Below are positions 10,627 through 21,800 of a stretch of 64,000 nt of DNA, piece after piece (the first letter of the stretch is position 1; every line of letters begins with the position of its first letter). The translations under genes were made by a program, and so were the position numbers. Under the pieces are notes generated by a model that saw only the letters and a list, made by a program, of their open reading frames with translations, did not search any database and had not been told where the DNA came from. Where the stretch lies: NCBI GenBank assembly GCA_022376465.1, contig JACDTU010000003.1:186001-250000 (forward strand), given 5' to 3'. Source of the DNA: Cubamyces lactineus. Lineage: Eukaryota; Basidiomycota; Agaricomycetes; Polyporales; Polyporaceae.

Positions 10627-12398
10627 ATGTCGACCACGCCCAACCCTCTCTTCAAGTTCAATCGCGAAGGCTACTCTGTACACGTCAATAACATCGCTGA
10701 TGCAGGTGAGTTGTTCCGACATTGTCGCGCCCTATCTTGCTCAGCAACGGACTTTTCAGTGTCTCGGCGAGAAATACTCGATCTCTTCAACAACCTAATC
10801 GGTCAGCAGACAACGGCATGATGACGTCTTGCATTTGTACTGACCTGAACTCATGCGTCGTAGGTGACATCATGAAGTGTGATGAGATGCACGAAGGCAA
10901 TCGCAGGTACTATGTTTTGGCCTTCGCTACTCAAGACTCCGCAAAGTATGCCCTCCTCGTTGTATGCGTCTTGTCCCTCTGACTAGCATTGTACAGGAAG
11001 GCTCTATGCATGTCCGGCTATAATGTGGATGGCGTCCCGCTGTGCGTATCGCGCAGATGAGTGGTCTGCAAGTCCATCGCTGACTTCCGCATCAGATCCG
11101 TCACCGCCGTACCACCGTCGGAGGTACCTCGCGTTGGAAGAGCGGCGAAACAGTCTGATGCCCGCAGGAACCTCTACGTGCTCGGCCTTCCATTTGACCT
11201 CACTAAGTGCGTACTCAATGTGATACCAATGTGTACCGGACTGAAGCTTGTTGTCTCTCGTAGAACGGAGTTTGCGGACATCTTCGCGCGATATGGTACT
11301 GTCGCACATGCCGTTATTTTGGCTACCGTTGACAACGCCTCTCGGCGTCGGGGGTTCATCGTCATGAGTCGGCATCACGAAGCTAAGGCGGCTATGGATG
11401 GACTGAATCGCAAGGAGATCAAGTGAGGCCTTCAACGCTCTAGTAGGATCAGTTGATCTCACCGATCTACAGGGGTCACATCATCGACGTCTCTTGGGCT
11501 GTAGTTCAGCGCTCTGAGGGTGTGTGTCTTGTTGGCTACTAACTGTGCCCCTTGCTAATAGATTTGCAGGCTTTCTCGACGGCGGGGACCGCGCTACTGT
11601 CCTATCCACGACGTCGCCTTCGCCTTCGCCTGCACCGTTCGAAATGAAGCCGGCTAGCCCTGTGATTGCACCAATGCAAATGCCTGTCATAGTAACGCCG
11701 CCCTCCGAGTATCCTCCTGCCAGTGACTTCGCTATTCCTTCCTGCTGTCTTTCGATAAAAAATCTTCCGACTGTTCTGTTCTCTCAGCTGTCAGACTTGC
11801 ATCCTCTGTTGGGACCTTATGGCGACATCAAAAAGCTTGAGCTTCTTCGTTCTGCCGGGGATCGTGCTCATGTCTCTGCTGTCGTGGAATACGCCTCAGT
11901 CACGCAGGCAGTGGAAGCTATGCAAGCCCTGAATGGCCAAGTATACTCCAACGTTCCTCTGGCGGCCGAGTTCATGCCTGCTGGGTCTGGTAGCCTCGGC
12001 GATGCTGGAAAACCTGGCTTGAATCCTCGTGCTGCTCCCTTCATTGCACGGCCTGGCTCTGCTCATAGCGCGCTGCTCACTTCTGTGACTCCTGTCTACC
12101 CCGGCTCTGGGTTCTCTGAAGCTGGCCTATCCGCCCTTGCGAAAGGTGGTCTGCTCGCTGTCGATCCTCGGTCGTTGTCTGCATACGGTACCCCCCTGCT
12201 CTACGTTCCTTTCGCTGGAGTCCGACCGAACTCTGCGCCCACTTCGTCGGTATCATACGCTATATATATGTATCAGCGCTTACTAAATATCGTGCATACA
12301 GACCTCGCTATGAAGGGGCAGCCCCGCTGCAGTATTCCTACGCCTATCGCTTTTCTACGCCGTCGTCACCTATCCTACGCACTTCTAATGTTGCTTGA
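10627..12398 (+). CDS. RNA-binding protein with three RRM domains
   Basis: Likely post-transcriptional regulator of mRNA. Exons 10627-10705, 10760-10801, 10864-10945, 10997-11041, 11096-11206, 11264-11422, 11473-11519, 11570-12245, 12302-12398 (445 aa). RRM1 (~res. 17-90) holds YSVHVNNI and YYVLAFAT. RRM2 (~107-185) holds the RNP2 strand NLYVLGLPF and RNP1-like RRRGFIVMS. RRM3 (~250-325) holds CLSIKNLP and AVVEYAS. A Pro/Ser linker separates RRM2 and RRM3. The last intron needs donor GTCGGT at 12246; it keeps frame and gives PRYEGAAPLQYSYAYRF at the end. The better-looking donor at 12250 (GTATCA) would stop four codons into the next exon. Reading through the intron runs to 12426. The orthologue name is unknown to me. 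Confidence 0.82.
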
Positions 12399-15300
12399 GT
12401 GCCAACGACTTCTCTTGTTGGCCTGATGCCTCGCGCTGCTACCTGCGATACCCTTGCCTCATTGCATATACCCTGTCATCGTTGAACTCTGTCCCGTCGC
12501 GCCTCCAATCCCCTACCCTACCGGCCATTTAATCCTTGTGGTAAGCCGGTGGTGCCTATGACTCATGTCCTCTAGTATTCACTCGCGAGCGTCCAGATTC
12601 GGACATCCTTCGTATAGAGACAAACACCACTAGTATCAAGCACGCACTCCTTTGCTTCTTTGCATTCATGTACATGGAACACCCATGCTTTTGCTCGATG
12701 CAATCAATCCCGTGTTTTGTATCACCATCTACTAAGTTCGAACTCATGAATCCAGCGCTCAAGACCTACTTGAGTACCGTGGCTGGGGTTGTGTAGCTGC
12801 GGGCATGCATATAGAGGTGAGCTTTTACACATTTCGTGTGGCGATACTCAGGCCTACGCTTCGATAGTGCATCGCTATTGCATCACAATTGAGATGTAGA
12901 CGTATCGCGATCGTCTTTTGTTTATAACTCAAACAGGCTTCTGGTCATGGTCCGAAGCCGATGGCCAATCTGAATAGCAGTCCTCGCTTGGGCTCGGAAA
13001 GGACGATGCGCCATACTTCGTGAGCGAATAACATACGCTACGCCGTTGTGTTGAAGTTAAGCTAGTAAAGCCGACGATGTCATGGGCTGATGGGAGCTTT
13101 GACACAGGCTCTGAAAACGGCGTTGTCCTTGGACACCGTGCACCTGCGACTACTCGTCTATATAATTCCCCGAGGAGAGCTTGTCTTCTTACCCGCTCGT
13201 CGCCTCCCCTCCCATCTACTCCGTGCAGTAACCTGCCATGGATCAACCTCGCTTCCCCTCGACTTCAAACTACCCCTCTCATTTGCGCCACATTACCTCT
13301 AGGAAAGATATCTTGATCTCTCAACCCGATGGTTGGCTCACCGGGTGCCACTCGACATGGCTCCCGGCTCGACGCGACCTTCAATCTGGTTCACTCCTTC
13401 CGAACTACTTCTCGACCTCGACCTGTTCCGCTCTTGCCTGACTGGTTACGGTCTACCAGACTGGACGACAAGGCGCCGCTGACGCCTACAGACACAGATG
13501 CCAAGCCCTTCGACCACATTCTCTTGGAACTGACTTTCATTCCGAACCTCAACCAATCTCGCGGGGAATGGCTAGATCACTTACCGCCCGCTACCCGCAC
13601 CGTTAGGCCCTGTCGACGTCGCCACTGGGGAGGCGGTACAAAACGACGAAACCAACAACGGAAGCCCGGAAACCCTTCTCAGCTTCCTACGCGGCCTCTA
13701 ACGTGAACGCTATCGTAAAAGCCCATGTCTCTTGGGCGGAGACCGCACTGACCGCATCCGCGACGGAGGGCGTAGCGAGCGCCACATCGTACGACACACG
13801 CACGACATTTGCACAAGAGTGTGCTTAGTCGGAATGGTGCGACGTTACCCACTGGACCCGTGAGTCCATGCCAGCTTTTCCTTGATATTCTACTAACATA
13901 GTTCTCCCTGATCCCTCAGGACACGCATCGTCGGCCCCTGGTCGGAATATTATTATAGAGGACAGGTTGAAGACACCAAACGAGCCTGGATTTGAATGTG
14001 CTTAAGCGTCGGTGCGGTCTTGACCGTGCGCGTGCGGACTACTCCATGCACCGCGGGTAACTTGTTACACTGCGGTGGCGGTCCCTAATCCTCGGATGAG
14101 TGAGATGGAAGTGACCTTGTAGATCGAATCACGGTAGCGTTCTCTCCATAGAATTCGGTCCAACCACATTGCTCATGACGGGCAGCCTGTAGACAGATGC
14201 AAGCCGTCGGCGAACAGAGGCATAACACGGGGTCGTGATTAGCTCTCTGTACCATTCGCTATGTTGCGTACGTACATTAACAATGACGTATCACCATGGC
14301 CGCCATTGGGATGTTGAAGCGCTACACGGTTATCGAAGCACTCAATCTTGAGTGTTCGCAAGATGTATAGCATACCTGCTACCATGACTTGGGTATATCT
14401 CGTCAAGGCCCTGACCACCTCGAGTGAGTTGGCGGTATGTCTCTAGAACTGCAGACCTCTTCCGTGCAGCGAGCGCTGCGGTAAAACCGGTGTAAGCGAA
14501 GCTCATGCACCAAAGAAGCAAAGCGCAAGGCCGGTCTTCGGCCGTGGAGACGCTAGTGAATGAGAGAGAGTGAGGAATTCCAGCCCGTCAGTTCGAACTC
14601 GTTAAGTATTCTTTTCAAGTTCCTGTCGTGGTGCTTGCGATATATGCTAAGGCATCTCTCTGTGTCTTGGCAGTATTGTTCCGTTCATACTTCGGGCCCG
14701 GCGTACACAATCTGCCACAATACTGTACCACGTACATGGATTGAGGAATGAAGTGCTCAATGTGAGCGGCATAGGTGGCTCTCCGTACTAATCATGATAG
14801 TCCGGCTATGTGAGTGCCGGGTAAATTGTACCTCCTTGGACTCGAGTCTGTGCTTCCGCCTACCATTAGTAGAGGCAAGCGCATAGTCTCCGTTGCCGCC
14901 CGTAATATTAATAGACAAAGATGACAATCGATCTTTTTCTTATAACGCAAGCGCAGCGCTCCAACCGTCGTGCCCATACTGCTTTGCAAGACTTCGACCT
15001 TCTCGATCATCAATCATGCGCTCGGACCACATGTATGATGACCTCCTTTACATAGATAGCTACTTCCGCAAGCGCACCCCGCGGATACACACTTCAAGTT
15101 AAAGAGCACCTACTATCACTGCACCGGTTATGCAAAAGCGACAGTGATGCAAAATCCGACTGTTACTCAAATACATTCGCTGACATCCACACTCTCCGCC
15201 TCAAAACTGGCAAGCAGTTAGCCCTGCTATATACGAACATCTGTATGTAATTTGAAGGTAGTAGGACGAGCACCGGGGCCCCCACAGTATGCACAAGTCC

Positions 15301-16055
15301 GTCGGAGGGGTCATGATGGCTTGGATTGCTCTCGCCACGAGCTGTACTTTCACGCCAAGTCTCAGGAATGCGTACATGGTACAGGACACCATGTTATGTT
15401 ATTTCAGACATGCTCCGGTGTTTTTCCTGTGAGGTAGAGGTCGCGAAATCGTGTCAAGACGAGGGCGGCGTGACATAGAGCTCCATGGTGTGATTCGGAG
15501 TACGAATTTACACACCTAGCGAGCTGAGGCGCCGTGCTCTGTAGGGGAGATTGTTGGCGGAGAACGAATGTGGCGGTCTAGCGCCAGTGACTTCTTGTTA
15601 CTTTCAGCGCTTGTAGGAACCAGAGTTTTGCAACTCTGTACTGATGTTCGTATGTTCTCTAAAGGAAGACCTACGCATCCTTGCACCTCCGGCTTCAGCA
15701 TGTATCTGCGGGATACGAAATAGAATTGCTGTATAACACTTGAGCTGCATACATGGATCAGCGGCCGAGATATTTGAATAAGAGCTCGGGTTTTGCATAA
15801 CCGGTACAGTGATAGTAAATCAACATGGCTCACCAAGGTTTACAACCTGGGGAGGATTACATCCGACAGAAAAGATCGTGTGGTAGCGGTTGTAGGGGGG
15901 GATTATGTGGGCAGGGCGAACGGTTGCACAAACATCGCATGTGTAGCGTTGTAATTATATCTCGGTTGATTTAAAGCAAAAAAAAAGACCTCACCAAGGT
16001 AAGTAGTAGATTTACTTCCTGTGTATTATATCTGTTGTGTAGATGCCTTAGACAA
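12399..16055. other. Gene-poor interval before tRNA-Gly
   Basis: About 3.65 kb without a gene I can support. At 13230-13720 several frames stay open together and some read protein-like (for example WFTPSELLLDLDLF on the + strand), but I could not join them into a model or name a family. The part from 13720 to 16050 is more AT-rich, with short frames in all registers, and looks like decayed or structural DNA. No tRNA is seen apart from the one at the right end. Confidence 0.45.
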
Positions 16056-16126
16056 GCATTAATGGGGTAGTGGTAACCTGGGTCGTTGCCATCGACCCGC
16101 CGGGGGTTCGATTCCCCCTTAATGCA
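16056..16126 (+). tRNA. tRNA-Gly (anticodon GCC)
   Basis: A 71-nt cloverleaf without intron. The acceptor stem GCATTAA pairs with TTAATGC over 7 bp, and the discriminator base is A. The anticodon stem GGTCG/CGACC closes loop TTGCCAT, giving anticodon GCC. The T-arm is GGGGG-TTCGATT-CCCCC. The D-arm carries TAGTGGTAA as part of the A box, and GGTTCGATTCC is the B box. An identical copy lies on the other strand at 58303-58373. Confidence 0.96.
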
Positions 16127-16130
16127 TTTT
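16127..16130 (+). terminator. RNA polymerase III T-run terminator
   Basis: Four T residues follow the tRNA-Gly discriminator base directly, the minimal Pol III stop signal. Confidence 0.6.
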
Positions 16131-16273
16131 AGCCTGGTCGTTACCAAATGCGGGGTATAGAGACCGTCTCGAATGTTTTGTTTTGGAACTTTGGTTGCCG
16201 GGCACGGTTCGCATCGCCTCGCGCATCTTTCTTTCCGACTTTCATCTGGGCTGCTGGTCTTCACGTTCCGGAT

Positions 16274-16280
16274 CTATAAG
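16274..16280 (+). promoter_or_regulatory. TATA-like element of the CRH gene
   Basis: CTATAAG lies about 45 bp upstream of the ATG at 16324, inside the short gap after the tRNA. The spacing suits a core promoter with a very short 5' UTR; start-site data are absent. Confidence 0.4.
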
Positions 16281-16323
16281 TATTCACTCGCTCGCAAATC
16301 TGTCTCTACTACGAACCACCACC

Positions 16324-18466
16324 ATGTCTTTCAAGCTCTCCATCCCCCTCGTCCTCTCGCTGCTCGCCTCTTTCTCGGCGGTCTCTGCTCAACAATGGTG
16401 TGCTTTACAGCCTCTCTATCGACCTCAACCAAACTGAAGGGATCATTCTATAGTAATGCTACCAGCTTGTGCCCCTCGTCCGCACCTTGCTGCAGTGAGT
16501 AGCTCAGCCTAGTTCGCATTGTGGCTGAAATATCAACCGGTTGTTCACCAGGTGAATTCGGCTTCTGCGGGACTGGAAGCGTACGTCTCTCTACCTCGAC
16601 GCTACATTCGACAAGCTACTCACCATACCAATAGTTCTGCTTGGGCGGATGCAACCCCCTCGCCTCCACATCCCTCTCGTCGTGCATGCCTGAGCCTGTC
16701 TGCCAGAACGCCAACGTACGTGTCTCTACCCCTCCTCCCCCCGATTGCCCCCACCGAGACACCGTAACGATGCTGCGCTAGCTGCACGCAGCATCGTCAC
16801 TGTTCCGGAGTTTTTGCTGCTCATGTGCTCCCTCTCGGCGAACATAGGCCGCTGCCACGGCCGTCGCTTCAACGCGCCGAGCGCTTCGTTGCCACAAGGC
16901 CGTAGTATTTTGAGCAACGGCACAGCAGGATTGTCGCCCGCATCGGCGCCGGCGTACTGCCCGTCTCTGTTGGCGTTGTTTCGGAGCAGGCGTCGTACGT
17001 GCATGTCTGAGAGAGGCTGAGACAACCGACCGCTTGCTCGCATGAGTGCGAGTGGCTCAGACATTGGGCGCGAAACATTTCGAGGGTCATGCACGTTCAT
17101 AGGCCTGGAAGCGCACAGAAGCCTGTCAGGAAGGCTCCGTGGACAGAATACGACCTCGCGTAAGCATGCTTAGGGAGACTTTCCTAACAACGCCGCCTGG
17201 AGCAAACCTAGCTGATGCATGGCTGCTCTGGGTGCATCCTGCTACGCCTCATCGACGTCTGTGATTCGTGTTGCCTGTATAGCGCTTGGCTACGATATGA
17301 TCCAGCCCCGGCTCGTATTCGACGGAGCCAAACGTTTTGGACGACCGCTGACAATCTCCGCAGCACACCTTCCCAGATCTGTCGCGCATTCTCACGAACG
17401 CGACCTACTTCGACGGAAATGCCACCAAGTACGACTGGGTCGTCAACCAGGGCAGCATCTTCAACACCAACTCCTCCGGCGGCGAGCTCGCGATGATCCT
17501 CACCGAGACGAACGGTGGTACTCGTCTCAGCTCTACCCGCTACGTCCACTATGGCACCATCACTGCGAGAAGTACGTCTAGCATCTTACCGTCCGCGTGC
17601 ATCTGCTGACGTCGTTACAGTCAAGACTGGCCGTTGGGGAGGTGTCGTCACCGCGTTCATCACGATGTCCGACATCAAGGACGAGATTGACTGGGAGTTC
17701 CCGGGCAACCAGACCACCCAGGGCCAGTCCAACTACTTCTGGCAGGGCTACGTTCGTAAGTCTGATAACAATCGTTGATTCTCACCCATGCACATCATTC
17801 ACCGCGTCTACAGCCCAGAAGACCGCCGGAGAGACCCACGGCAACCTCACTGATACCTTCAGCAACTACCACGACTACACCGTGCGTACTACTTACTAGT
17901 TTCACCGCGTTTTCAGGCGACCGACGAACTGACTTGTGCCTGCGTAGATTGACTGGCAAGAGGATACGCTCACGTGGCTCATCGACGGCAACCCTGTGCG
18001 CACGCTCAAGCGCTCTGATGTGACCGGCTCGGACGGCATCAGCAGATACCCTAGCACCCCGTCGCGCATTGAGCTCAGGTTTGTTTCCGTACAACTTTCA
18101 AACGTGGGGTTGTTGCTGACGTGCTTGTCTAGCTTGTGGCCGGCTGGTATCAACACCTCCGCTCCTGGCACGGTCGAGTGGGCCGGCGGCATGATCAACT
18201 GGGACGACCCCGACTACAAGGCTGCAGGCCACTTCTACGCGCTCGTCTCCTCGGTCTCCGTTGTCTGTGCGGACGCGAAGACGAACCCGCCGAACGCGGA
18301 GTCGTACGTCTATGGCAAGAACACGTCCGCGTTCACGCCCGAGATCGACGTCACGAACAAGACCACTGTCACCTCTGGTGCTGCGCCCCTGTTCGCGAGC
18401 GCTGCGAACTTGTGGTCTGCCCTCGCCGCCGGTGCCGTGCTTGCATTCGGTGCCGTTCTCGCCTAA
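16324..18466 (+). CDS. CRH-type GH16 chitin-glucan transglycosylase, GPI-anchored
   Basis: Secreted cell-wall enzyme that links chitin to beta-glucan (Crh1/Utr2/Crr1 family). Exons 16324-16397, 16454-16494, 16552-16580, 16635-16715, 17364-17571, 17621-17755, 17814-17881, 17948-18078, 18133-18466 (366 aa). A signal peptide (SIPLVLSLLASFSAVSA) is followed by a Cys-rich chitin-binding-like module (CPSSAPCC, FGFCGTG, CLGGC) in exons 2-4. The GH16 catalytic motif is DEIDWEFPG (nucleophile and acid/base Glu) in exon 6, then SRIELSLWPAG and WAGGMINW. The C-terminus is a hydrophobic GPI signal after a Ser/Thr/Asn stretch. Intron 4 (16716-17363) is 648 nt, about ten times its neighbours. The joined residues (CQNAN then HTFPDLSRIL) fit the family, but a missed tiny exon cannot be excluded. 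Confidence 0.9.
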
Positions 18467-18848
18467 GCTCGTTCTCGCCATATCATAGACTCACTATCCG
18501 GGTTTCATATCTACGTACTTTACTTTTTGGATGTCCTGCTTCGGTTATGTACCTTCGGTTGTTGTCGCGCTCGTTCTGAGAATTGCATAGCAATCGTTGT
18601 TCTGCAGCTGTTGTAGGTTGGACGATACTCCTTGTGCCACCCCACTACGTCCCGTCTTGTAGGTCCATGACGTGAAGTGTTATACCAATACGATATATAC
18701 CGATCATACAATAGGTGTGAATCTACTCCAGGAGCTATGAGACCAGGCAACTATACAGTACGAGATATGGTAACATGATCCTGAAGACGTCCGTAGCAAG
18801 AACTGACGTAGCAAACAATAATGACAACGAGCATACAGGGGGAAACTC
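18467..18848. other. Convergent 3' spacer
   Basis: Tail-to-tail gap of 382 bp between the CRH gene and the UNC80-like gene. It should hold both 3' UTRs and polyadenylation sites. I see no gene in it. Confidence 0.5.
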
Positions 18849-21800
18849 TTAGAGCTGTCCACTTCGGGGTTCTTCTATGTCTACCAGGATCCCGCTGTCG
18901 TCCCCAACGTCCAACTCTGAATCCTCGCGCCACTCCTCAACCAAATCCTTCGTCTCCTGGATCAATGCCTCCAATGCCTCCGCCCGCGACCACGCCCGCA
19001 CCAACGTCTCCGGCTCCTGGCCCTCGTTAGACTCGGTGGAGTCCATGGACGACGCGGTAGCGAGCGGCAGGTGGGGATAGCCTAGCATCGCTTGCGCCAC
19101 GCGTATGCGCCGCAGCGTCATGCGCACGAGAAGGGGAGACTCTACGGCCATCTCACGAGCGATCCCGAGCGCGCTCCTCGAGACCCCCAACCCGCTCCGG
19201 CGGCCGCTTGGGGACGTCGAGCGGCGTGCGCTGGAGTCGCCGAGGGGCGATAACGGCCGCACTGGTCCGAGGTGGACGATCTTGGGGCCCGATTCGCGCG
19301 CGGCCTGGCGCGACGGGGTGAGCGGGCTGGGCATGAGCATGTACCCGGCCTGTCGCATGGCGCCGTCGTCAGCGGGCGTTTTGCGAGGGGTGGAAGACTG
19401 GAGGCCGAAGTCGTCGAAGGTTGGGAGGGACACAGAGTTCGTGAACAGCGCTGAGCTGCGTGGCGTGGACGCGTTGGAATCGGCGCCCAGGAAACTGCGC
19501 CGAGGCTTGGAGAATATGTTGGAGACAGGACGGCTGCGCGGGCGGGAGTTGCTGGCGAAGCTCGTGTTGAAGCTCGGGGTGATGCCACCGCCGGCTCCGC
19601 CACCGCTACTGGAAGAGAGCACCTGGTGAAGCGTCGCCACTTTCTCCTGGATGAACACGCGCATCTGTAACGCGAGAGGGTTTCGTCGCAGACAGAGCCA
19701 CTCGATCAAAGACCAGGTCATGTAGTCGATAATCCGCGGGTGCTTCTGCGCGCGTGAGGCAGAGAGGGCATGTCCCAAGGACGGAGTCAGGAATGGATTG
19801 TCATCGCGGTCTGGGATGTTGAAGTGGGCACTCTGCGGCGAGTGAGTCGGAGAAGGAGGTTCAGAATATCCTGCACGGGAAGGGACCGCGAATGACGCGT
19901 CTCCGTCAGCAAGGACTGCGCGCAATATAGCTCCGATCTGGCCCCAAATCCCAGGCAAGGAGGCGGAGAGGTCTTGTTCTGCACGTGTCATGATGACCTT
20001 GAGGATCTGGAGAGCGACGACCAGGGCCATAGCGGGTTTGGGATCGAAGGTGGAGGTTGTGGTCCGGCTATCGGTCGATTTTCGCCGCTCGACATTGGAC
20101 AAGGAAGTCCTCGACGATTCACCCCGGGCGAACTCCGAGCGCTGAATCATGGTGAGAATATACACCAGCAAGCGCATCCATGCCTTGGAGTAGACGTCTC
20201 GACGCCACTTTTCTGCCCACTGGCTGTCGTTGGCGATCTCGACGGAGGACTTCATGCGTAAGACAAGCGGGAGAATGACTCCGGAAAGGAACTCATAGCT
20301 TGGCTCCCGCTTTTCCAGCTCGGCGACAATGTCGGCTCCTACCAGCAACAGCGCCCGATCCATGAGATTGAGAAGGCTCCCTCGGATAGGCAGCAGGAAC
20401 AGGAGGCCCGCGGAAGCCGCGACCTCGCATGCTTCTAGGCCAGCGCTGCAGTACTGCGACACCACTACGCGGGAGAAGGCTGGTTGATTGGCGAAGACAG
20501 TGTCGGAGGCAATCGTGGCGACAACGTCGAAAACGCCAGAGAAATCAATCTCCGAGCAGTAAGAAGATATGATAGGGGCAACGTCGGTGAGCAAAGTGAC
20601 TGTCTCCTTCAGCTCCGGATGAGTGGGTCGTATGAGGACCGATCGTACGTAGTCTGCCAGGAAAGCCGCGACTCGAGGGACGCTCGCGCGGGAGTCCTTC
20701 AGAATGATCTTGACGGTTTCCAAAACGCGCTGTGATGCTAGGGCAGAGAGTCGTCCTCCAGCTCGCGTGAAGGCAACGACAAGTGACAGGTAGTCCAAGC
20801 GCATGACCAGCAAGTCACTAGACGAAGAAGACTGCGATATGCTCGCTTGGGTTATACCGGATTGAGAGACTGCATTAGGGCCAAGTTCGTCCACTTGGGA
20901 ACTGCTCTCCGAGCCCTTAGTCTTCGACGCGCCCTTGTTGAGTAGGATCCCGCCCAATGCGCTGATACCATCCCGTAGAACAGACCGGGTAGAAGCGGAA
21001 GCATGGTAGAGATGGGGAGCCAGGAAGAGCAGGAAACGCAGGAATTGTTGAGCACGGAGGATGGTAGGATTATGCGCTATGACAGTGAGAAATAGTCGCA
21101 CAAGGTCATCCAAGCCGAGCCGTTTACTGTCAAACTCGTCAGGGACATCGACAGTGACCTGATTCTTGCCTTGAGAGCCTCGGTGCACAGAGGCAAGGAA
21201 GGCCTGTGGAACTCTTTCGGCAATTGTGACCATGATTGCTTCCTGCTCCTCGATCTTGGTAAGTGAGCTCAGAGCAGCAACCTCAGCGTTCTGTAGTGGA
21301 GGGCTGCTCTTCAGCGTGGAGAAAAGAGTGAAGATATTTTGAGAGATCGTCGCGCCATCTGCATCCGGTAGCGCTATCACGTTGGAGATCACGTCGCAGG
21401 TCTGGAATATGAAGGATTCCTGGTGTAGGGCATAGAAACGATTGACGGCGAACTCGATAATGGCTCGGATGGTTGGATGAGAATCGGCATCGCAGTATAC
21501 TTTGATGACAGCAGGCATGAACAAAGTGTAGCCTCCTCCGGAGGTAAAGAGACGACGGAAACGTGTGCTTGCAACCAGGTAGTCTGTTCATGGTATTAGG
21601 AGATAACGAAGACGTCAGGAGTAGACTACTTACTGAGCATAGCCTGAGCTACCACCCCAACATCATCGCCGTGAGCCAACATGATCCGGTTTAAGCCGTC
21701 GAGCAACAACGCCAGTTCCTCACGATCGTTAAGGTGACGAGACGTGCTTCGGAAGACCTGGTGAAGCAGGAGGAGATGGCTCCGGACAAGTGTCAATGAT

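Noticed and set aside
12250..12301. GTATCA donor for the last intron of the three-RRM gene as the main form
   Set aside because: The exon after it would stop within four codons, while GTCGGT at 12246 gives a protein-like ending; kept only as an alternative.
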